Source of the DNA: Treponema sp.
Lineage (GTDB): Bacteria; Spirochaetota; Spirochaetia; Treponematales; Treponemataceae
Direction of reading: 5' to 3'
Length of the DNA stretch: 38,932 nucleotides
NCBI GenBank assembly: GCA_022510905.1
Contig: JAFLSN010000023.1
Location: 1 to 38,932 of the forward strand
Below the pieces are notes generated by a model. It did no database searches. It was not told where the DNA came from and saw only the letters and a list, made by a program, of their open reading frames with translations. Every line of letters starts with the position of its first letter. Position 1 is the stretch's first letter. A program made the translations under genes and the position numbers. This document shows positions 34,074 to 38,932 of the stretch, in pieces.

Positions 34074-35648
34074 ATGGCGGTTTCATGTTATTCACTGGGG
34101 GCGGCGCAAGAGGTAACCGGCAGCAAGCATGTGCTGGAAGTTGATGGCCGCTGCTTTATGATTGACTGCGGTGCATTCCAGGGAAAACGCGCTGAAGCCG
34201 ACCGCAAGAATCGCGACTTTGATTTTTCCGCAGACAAAATTGAAAGCGTGATTTTGACCCATGCCCACTATGACCACTGTGGATTACTCCCCGTGCTTAC
34301 TAAAAACGGCTACGGTGGAAACATCTATGCTACACCAGCTACCCGCGACCTTGCAAATATCGTAATGATGGACAGCGCCCGCATTCAGGCACGTGATGCT
34401 GAATTTTTGGCAAAGCAGGCCAAAAAGAAAGGCGAAAAGTTTTTATGGAAGCCGTTATTCACGGAGGAAGATTGCGTTAAGGCCGCGAACCAAATCATCG
34501 GTCTGAGCTACAATCGCCGCATGTACATTGCACCAGATGTGCAGCTTGAATTTTTTGATGCAGGGCATATCTTGGGAAGCGCCTTTGCAAACATTACCAT
34601 TACCGGCCAGCGCAAAAATAATCTTACAGGAAAAAGAGAGACCCGTGGGTTAGGTATGGGCCGCCGTGTGTGGCACAGTCTTTTTGGACTGAATCCTAAG
34701 GCTTTAGAAATCGGCACCCATAAAAATGCTGGTAGCGTTGTCAGTGGAGAAGTGGCGCTCCGTGGAGCACCTTCGGACGAAATCCGTGTGCTGTACACGG
34801 GAGATTTGGGGCGCATTGGAAAACCGATTATTCGCGATCCGTCCCATGCAATGCCGGCACCAGACTATATCTTTATGGAAAGCACCTATGGCAACCGTCT
34901 TCACGAAAATCCAAACGATGCCATGGATGACTTGGCTGAGATTGTTCATCGCGCTGTTGAACTCAGAAGCAAAATCATCATTCCTACGTTTGCGATTGAA
35001 CGTGCACAGGAACTGGTGTACTATCTGCACCTTCTGGTTGACCAAAAAAGGATTCCAAAAATTCCAATCTACGTTGATAGCCCCATGGCGGTAAATGCCA
35101 CTGGCATTTTTCAGTTGCATCCGGAATGCTATGACGAAGCCACTAACGAAGCATTTTTAAAGCACCACAAAAATCCGTTCGGTTTTAATGAACTCACTTT
35201 TACCACCAGCGTGGAAGAGTCAAAGGAGCTCAACAATAAAAACGGTCCCATGATTATTTTAAGCGCAGATGGCATGTGCGAAGCTGGCCGAATCCTCTAC
35301 CACCTTGCGAATAACGTTTCAGATCCGAATAATATTGTGCTCATTGTGGGCTACATGGCTGAAAACACTTTGGGCCGCCGTCTGCGTGACGGAGAAAAGG
35401 AAGTAAAGATTTTGGGTGACTGGTACAAGGTGAATGCACATATAGAAACAATCAATGCGCTTAGCGCCCACGCCGACTACAAAGAAAGTCTTGCCTGGCT
35501 GAACGCGATAGACACCAGCCGTTTAAAGCACATTTATCTGGTGCACGGTGAACACAGCGCGCAGGAGGCTTTTCAGGATTATTTGCGAGACAACGGATAC
35601 CCCAACGTGTCTATCGTCAAATATGGCGAAACATACACGTTGGATTGA
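34074..35648 (+). CDS. MBL-fold exonuclease-type protein with RNA-specificity (RMMBL) domain
   Basis: 524 residues from ATG 34074, fixed by AGGAGG about seven bases upstream; the frame is open to 33975 but has no start signal there. The metallo-beta-lactamase motif LTHAHYDHCG gives H63, H65, D67 and H68. The beta-CASP part shows FMESTYGNR, IPTFAIERAQELVYYL, VDSPMAVNATGIF and LSADGMCEAGRILYHL. The RMMBL end is INALSAHADYKESLAWL and YLVHGEHSAQEAF. Relatives include YsciP/CPSF73-type RNA nucleases and bacterial homologues that trim RNA. A segment of roughly 50 residues (near 183-235), rich in Gly, Lys and Arg, appears inserted before the usual TGDLGR motif. slyX overlaps the stop. Confidence 0.92.
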   Translation: MAVSCYSLGAAQEVTGSKHVLEVDGRCFMIDCGAFQGKRAEADRKNRDFDFSADKIESVILTHAHYDHCGLLPVLTKNGYGGNIYATPATRDLANIVMMDSARIQARDAEFLAKQAKKKGEKFLWKPLFTEEDCVKAANQIIGLSYNRRMYIAPDVQLEFFDAGHILGSAFANITITGQRKNNLTGKRETRGLGMGRRVWHSLFGLNPKALEIGTHKNAGSVVSGEVALRGAPSDEIRVLYTGDLGRIGKPIIRDPSHAMPAPDYIFMESTYGNRLHENPNDAMDDLAEIVHRAVELRSKIIIPTFAIERAQELVYYLHLLVDQKRIPKIPIYVDSPMAVNATGIFQLHPECYDEATNEAFLKHHKNPFGFNELTFTTSVEESKELNNKNGPMIILSADGMCEAGRILYHLANNVSDPNNIVLIVGYMAENTLGRRLRDGEKEVKILGDWYKVNAHIETINALSAHADYKESLAWLNAIDTSRLKHIYLVHGEHSAQEAFQDYLRDNGYPNVSIVKYGETYTLD

Positions 35649-35881
35649 GCGGCATCACCGTGGAAAGTTCTGAAATCTATGACGAATCAAGGCTTGTGGC
35701 GCTGGAAACAAAGCTTTCGTATCTGGAAGATTTTTTGAACCAGCTGCAAGCTGTAACGGTGGCGCACAGCGAGCAGCTGGCACTGCTGCAAAAAGAAAAC
35801 CGCCTGATTGCCCAAAAACTTCGCGATTTGTCGGACACGCTTGAAGGCGATATTCCTGACCGCAAACCTCCCCATTATTGA
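35645..35881 (+). CDS. slyX: SlyX family protein
   Basis: 78 residues with the SlyX layout: a coiled coil (LVALETKLSYLEDFLNQLQA to LLQKENRLIAQKLRDLSDTL) and the conserved C-terminal PPHY. The function is unclear in the family. The TTG start at 35645 overlaps the stop codon of the nuclease gene, which suggests translational coupling; a GTG at 35660 is the alternative and removes five residues. Neither has a good ribosome site. Confidence 0.85.
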   Translation: MSGITVESSEIYDESRLVALETKLSYLEDFLNQLQAVTVAHSEQLALLQKENRLIAQKLRDLSDTLEGDIPDRKPPHY

Positions 35882-35931
35882 ATATGTTTGCAGCGGCGCA
35901 ACAAAACCATAAAGGCTGTGTCTAAAAAAAT

Positions 35932-36639
35932 ATGGAAAACGGAATAAATACAATCGCCGTCTTTGGGGACTCAATTCTTAAAGGCATTGTCACGGGAACG
36001 GAAAGCGGCCAGATGTACGATATAGCCAAAGGCGATTCGCTTACGCTGGCTTCGCAGGCGTTGGGATTTGAACTGCTCAATTTTAGCGCGTTTGGTAATA
36101 TCGTTATAAAAGGACAGCGCACGCTCGAACGGCAGCTTTCGCGGGGTCTGCAAGCAGACGCGGTTATTATAGAAAGCGGAGGCAATGACTGCGACCGTGA
36201 TTGGATTGCCATGTCCAAAGACCCCGGAGCTTCACGCGATAACCGTGTTCCATATTCAGATTTTATGCGCATACTTGACCAGATGGTGCAGACTGTCCGC
36301 AGCCACAAAATGACACCGATACTTACTACTATGCCGCCATTGGTTTATGACCGCTGGTTCAACACCCTTTGCATTAACGCAAACCCCGATGTGATTTTAG
36401 ACGTGTTGGGGCATGACAAAATGAATCTGTACAGGATTCATGAATATTACAGCCTCGGTATTCTGCACTACGCACACACGCACGATGTGCAGCTTGTTGA
36501 CTTGCGCAGGGAGCTTTTGACACTTCCAGATTATCCTGAATATATGTGTCTTGACGGAATTCATCCGAACGAAAAGGGCTATGCGTTTATCGCGTCAATC
36601 TGGCAAAAAGAGCTTCCATTGCTCAAAAAAGAATTCTAA
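35932..36639 (+). CDS. SGNH/GDSL-type hydrolase
   Basis: 235 residues, no signal peptide. The four conserved blocks are visible: block I with the nucleophile serine in IAVFGDSILKG, a Gly in block II (NFSAFGN), GGND in IIESGGNDCDRDW, and the catalytic Asp-His in CLDGIHPNEKGY. Such enzymes cleave esters (lysophospholipase, acetylesterase or similar); the substrate cannot be told. The ATG at 35932 has no ribosome site, only an A-run, so translation may rely on coupling to upstream genes. It lies 50 bases after slyX and is probably cotranscribed with it and the nuclease. Confidence 0.9.
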   Translation: MENGINTIAVFGDSILKGIVTGTESGQMYDIAKGDSLTLASQALGFELLNFSAFGNIVIKGQRTLERQLSRGLQADAVIIESGGNDCDRDWIAMSKDPGASRDNRVPYSDFMRILDQMVQTVRSHKMTPILTTMPPLVYDRWFNTLCINANPDVILDVLGHDKMNLYRIHEYYSLGILHYAHTHDVQLVDLRRELLTLPDYPEYMCLDGIHPNEKGYAFIASIWQKELPLLKKEF

Positions 36640-36697
36640 AGCGGCGGCAGATATTTTTGTGTTGCGGCTGCACCTGATATTTGTAACGCAGCCGTGT

Positions 36698-37432
36698 TTA
36701 CCAGCTTATGCTCAATGTTTTTGTTTCTGAAAGCGTAAGGAATTCAACAAGGGGAAACACAAATATGGCCCCGGCTTTTAAAATCTGCGGCTTTTGAGCA
36801 AACCCTGTTGAATCCGTTTTTATAACGGCTTTGCCTGTCGGCGCATACATGGTAATAGAAAGCTGTGCCTTGGAGAGTTCCGCCGCAAGCTCCGTGCCAT
36901 AGACCGCTGCGAGCGTGTCCGTGTATTCTTCGGCTGTCATGTGCTCCCCGGTGAGCACGGGCGCCATAAATAAATCCATGTAGCTCTGGTCATTTTCGCC
37001 CAATGTTGCAACAAGCTGCCGTATGCTCTGCGGCGAAAGCGTGACAAGCAGATCATGTGCCGTACACTTTAGAAATGATGCCATTTCAGGCGATTCGGCG
37101 GGAATAATCGCCTTGGCAGACAGTTCTGTTGCAGAAGGCACGGCGGCATGAACGGCAGTAAACGAACGCGCCCGCAGCGCCGACTCTATTTCTTCTGCGG
37201 AAAACAGCACAAGCCCGGACTCTGCGCCGCTGGTACCGCCATTCAGCATACCCATGCTTGTGCTTGCAGCCTTCACTGTTTCTGCAAGCACATTCCCGAG
37301 GTTCATGTTGAATTGAAAGGCACAGCTTGCATCTGGCTGGGCTTGTATCACAAATGTTGCCGAGCATCCAGAAAATGCGAGCATAGCCGTCAGCAGAAAA
37401 ATCGGATAACAGTATTTTTGTTGAACCGCCAT
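36698..37432 (-). CDS. Predicted lipoprotein of unknown function
   Basis: 244 residues from ATG 37432, which gives a signal peptide ending in the lipobox-like AFSGC (Cys23), so the protein should be lipidated and membrane-attached. A longer frame to 37480 would add 16 residues before the signal. The mature chain opens with beta-like ATFVIQAQPDASCAFQFNMN and is otherwise rich in Ala, Ser, Thr and Glu. It ends with a short hydrophobic stretch, IFVFPLVEFLTL. I recognise no family. It lies 72 bases downstream of the NlpC/P60 gene on the same strand, so the two may share a transcript. Confidence 0.75.
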   Translation of the reverse strand: MAVQQKYCYPIFLLTAMLAFSGCSATFVIQAQPDASCAFQFNMNLGNVLAETVKAASTSMGMLNGGTSGAESGLVLFSAEEIESALRARSFTAVHAAVPSATELSAKAIIPAESPEMASFLKCTAHDLLVTLSPQSIRQLVATLGENDQSYMDLFMAPVLTGEHMTAEEYTDTLAAVYGTELAAELSKAQLSITMYAPTGKAVIKTDSTGFAQKPQILKAGAIFVFPLVEFLTLSETKTLSISW

Positions 37433-37504
37433 ATCAAAAAAACACCCGGTGCCTGCAAAAGTTACTTTTGGATCGGACATGCGCAGGCTGCGAACACTGT
37501 GCCG

Positions 37505-38113
37505 CTATTTCTTAGGTAAAGAACCTGCGCCACCGTTTTTTGTTCTGGACATGATTGCATTGTATTCATCGGTTGAAGGCAAAAAACGTCCGGAAGCAAA
37601 GTAGTGCTTTTTCCAGAACGGTTCATCCATCGCGCTGATGAGCACACCCGTCTTCGGCCCGTCGCTTACCGCAGAAATAAACACGCGCTTTCCCTTGAAT
37701 TTTCCCTCACCTTTGTATATTCCCAGATAGATACCCACATGTGTTACGCGTTTTGAAGCAAGGTTGTTTTTAAAGAACACCAAATCGCCTGGCTCGCGGT
37801 CATACGGCATCACAGATTCTATGCGGTCATATATCGCCTGCGCCGTGCGTGGGAGAGAAATATTCAGCCCATGTTTTGTGACGTAAGAAACAAAACCGCT
37901 GCAGTCAAACCCACCGTCCTCCGGGCCGTGTCCTCCGTACACGTATGGAACGCCGCGCAGGGTGAGCGCGTATGTAATAAACTTCTGGCGCTGTGCAGAA
38001 ACCTTGCGTGGGGCAGCATGAACGGGAATGGCAATGAGCAGAATCAGCACCACAAATACTGCCACCGTCAATCCGTGCATGAGGTTTACAAAAAGCTTTT
38101 TGTCTGATTTCAT
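37505..38113 (-). CDS. Exported NlpC/P60 family cysteine peptidase
   Basis: 202 residues from ATG 38113, which follows GAGGAAG and gives a membrane/signal segment (LTVAVFVVLILLIAIPVHAA). The NlpC/P60 domain shows VPYVYGGHGPEDGGFDCSG, with nucleophile C71, and THVGIYLG, with H125. The third catalytic residue usually sits in a FIHA-type strand; here it reads FISA, with Ser at the usual His position, so the third residue is not the common one. These enzymes cut the peptide stems of peptidoglycan. The C-terminal tail (RTKNGGAGSLPKK) is polar. The lipoprotein gene follows on the same strand. Confidence 0.92.
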   Translation of the reverse strand: MKSDKKLFVNLMHGLTVAVFVVLILLIAIPVHAAPRKVSAQRQKFITYALTLRGVPYVYGGHGPEDGGFDCSGFVSYVTKHGLNISLPRTAQAIYDRIESVMPYDREPGDLVFFKNNLASKRVTHVGIYLGIYKGEGKFKGKRVFISAVSDGPKTGVLISAMDEPFWKKHYFASGRFLPSTDEYNAIMSRTKNGGAGSLPKK

Positions 38114-38355
38114 AGTTCTTCCTCGCTGTCTATGGATTCCATGCTGAAAGGGAAAGCAGGCAACATGCAAAAAAGCCAGCACCGCATTTTGGCACAACAT
38201 CGTTGCCGCATTGTGCTAACGATTTAAATCTGCTCCCTTCTTAAAAATCGGAAGACTAAAAGAAAAATTGAGTAAAATCTGTTGCAGGCCGCATCCCCTC
38301 CCCCCGTATTGCGGCGCAATTCACCGCAGCAGCCACGCACTGCCGCCCCTGTTCC

Positions 38356-38384
38356 TTGACAACAGCGACTTCCTCTTGTACACT
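38356..38384 (+). promoter_or_regulatory. Strong promoter at the start of the GC-rich end segment
   Basis: TTGACA (38356-38361), 17 bases, TACACT (38379-38384). A second candidate lies inside the transcript: TTGACA (38437-38442), 16 bases, TATCCT (38459-38464). Both point at the HU-like gene. Confidence 0.6.
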
Positions 38385-38393
38385 AACCACATA

Positions 38394-38477
38394 CCAGTGA
38401 GCAGGCAGAAAAACGTGATGTTCTTGCAGAAAACTCTTGACAGCCTTCCCGCCTCTCCTATCCTCACTGCTCACTGG
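38394..38477 (+). repeat. Perfect 11-base inverted repeat in a long leader
   Basis: CCAGTGAGCAG (38394-38404) and CTGCTCACTGG (38467-38477) are exact reverse complements 62 bases apart. The first arm begins within a few bases of the expected transcript start of the promoter at 38356. This is either the closing stem of a structured leader or a small RNA. Nothing else is recognised between 38114 and 38355. Confidence 0.45.
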
Positions 38478-38610
38478 CATAGACTGTACCCTACAGGACA
38501 CCGCATCGCCCCGCTTACCGCGCACACCATGGCGGAACGCGGCGCCCTCCCCACGCGCATCATTTGCTCTGCAAAACCCCTATATCACAACACCATACAG
38601 GAGAAGCCCT

Positions 38611-38932
38611 ATGGCAAACAACACAATCAGCTACGCCCTGCGCGAGAACCTCTTGACCGCAGACCCCGACGACTGCATGGGTCGCAACCTGCGGTTGCTC
38701 ACCGAGTTTGCCATTCGGTAAGCACGCGAAGCGTGCGACACATAGCCGCCTACCAGAAGCTTGAGGTGGAGGTTTACAAGGACATCATCGCAAACGGCGG
38801 GCACCTGAACACGCCGCTCATCAACACGTCGTTCAGCATAACCGGCGTGTTCGCGAACATGGCGGACAGCTTCGACAAGACCCGCCACGCGGTCAAGCTG
38901 AACGTGAACGCGGGGAGCGCCCTGCGCGAGGC
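38611..38932 (+). pseudogene. Broken HU-like DNA-binding protein gene (runs off the window)
   Basis: ATG 38611 has AGGAG eight bases upstream and reads MANNTISYALRENLLTADPD, the usual start of the HU/IHF-like proteins that open with MANN. After DDCMGR the frame leaves the family and stops at 38719-38721. Two frames on, from about 38742, the C-terminal part of the same family resumes (YQKLEVEVYKDIIANGGHLN, LINTSFSITGVFANMADSFD, LNVNAGSALREA) to the window edge. About 30 residues of the expected middle are missing. At the break lies the palindrome GCACGCGAAGCGTGC (38722-38736). Deletion plus a small palindromic insertion would explain it; a sequencing error alone would not restore the missing part. 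Confidence 0.7.

Overview
The window looks like a chromosomal segment of a host-associated Treponema (Spirochaetota). This is inferred from gene content: an archaeal/eukaryotic-style single-chain PheS as in spirochetes, a DUF5312-like protein fused by overlap to a GGDEF enzyme, a YaaR/RicT/bactofilin/M23 cluster, two diguanylate cyclases, a methyl-accepting chemotaxis protein, and a beta-barrel-like outer membrane protein. Housekeeping genes dominate. I saw no rRNA, tRNA, CRISPR array, transposase or phage gene.

Layout. 1-778: 5' part of ygiQ (minus), GC-rich. 779-1448: gene-free, with a regular array of alternating TCTTGAT/ATCAAGA motifs. 1449-6104: operon of a DUF5312-like protein, a GAF-GGDEF cyclase, a rhomboid protease and two exported proteins. 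6228-7784: pheS. 8053-12916: ftsK and a GH18 protein. 13060-13251: a small gene behind a good promoter. 13388-13627: degenerate repeat. 13828-15933: chemotaxis receptor (minus). 16273-17208: gluQ, behind a leader with a strong hairpin. 17479-17680: hairpin repeats. 17691-21569: minus-strand cell-envelope operon M23 - bactofilin - YaaR - RicT - RlpA. 21815-23708: tatD and dusB. 23756-25267: putP (minus). 25520-25681: orphan Nif11-like leader-type peptide. 26010-26086: hairpin repeat. 26189-26803: HD nucleotidase. 26903-27092: repeat. 27096-29366: pcrA/uvrD (minus). 29543-29800: small XRE regulator (minus). 29801-30364: operator-like and repeat sequences. 30371-32479: LacI-like sensor plus GGDEF. 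32594-33922: outer membrane protein. 34074-36639: MBL-fold RNA-processing-type nuclease, SlyX, SGNH hydrolase. 36698-38113: lipoprotein and NlpC/P60 hydrolase (minus). 38356-38932: GC-rich segment with promoters, an inverted repeat and a broken HU-like gene.

Themes. Envelope shape and wall remodelling recur (bactofilin, M23, RlpA, NlpC/P60, GH18, FtsK), as does c-di-GMP signalling. The intergenic DNA is unusually rich in repeats: the alternating array, a hairpin repeat in three copies, and a degenerate element in three copies whose parts share a peptide reading. The most novel-looking items are the 22-23 bp alternating array, the orphan Nif11-like peptide on an apparently leaderless transcript, and the repeat families. 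Functions are read from motifs by eye; no database search was run.
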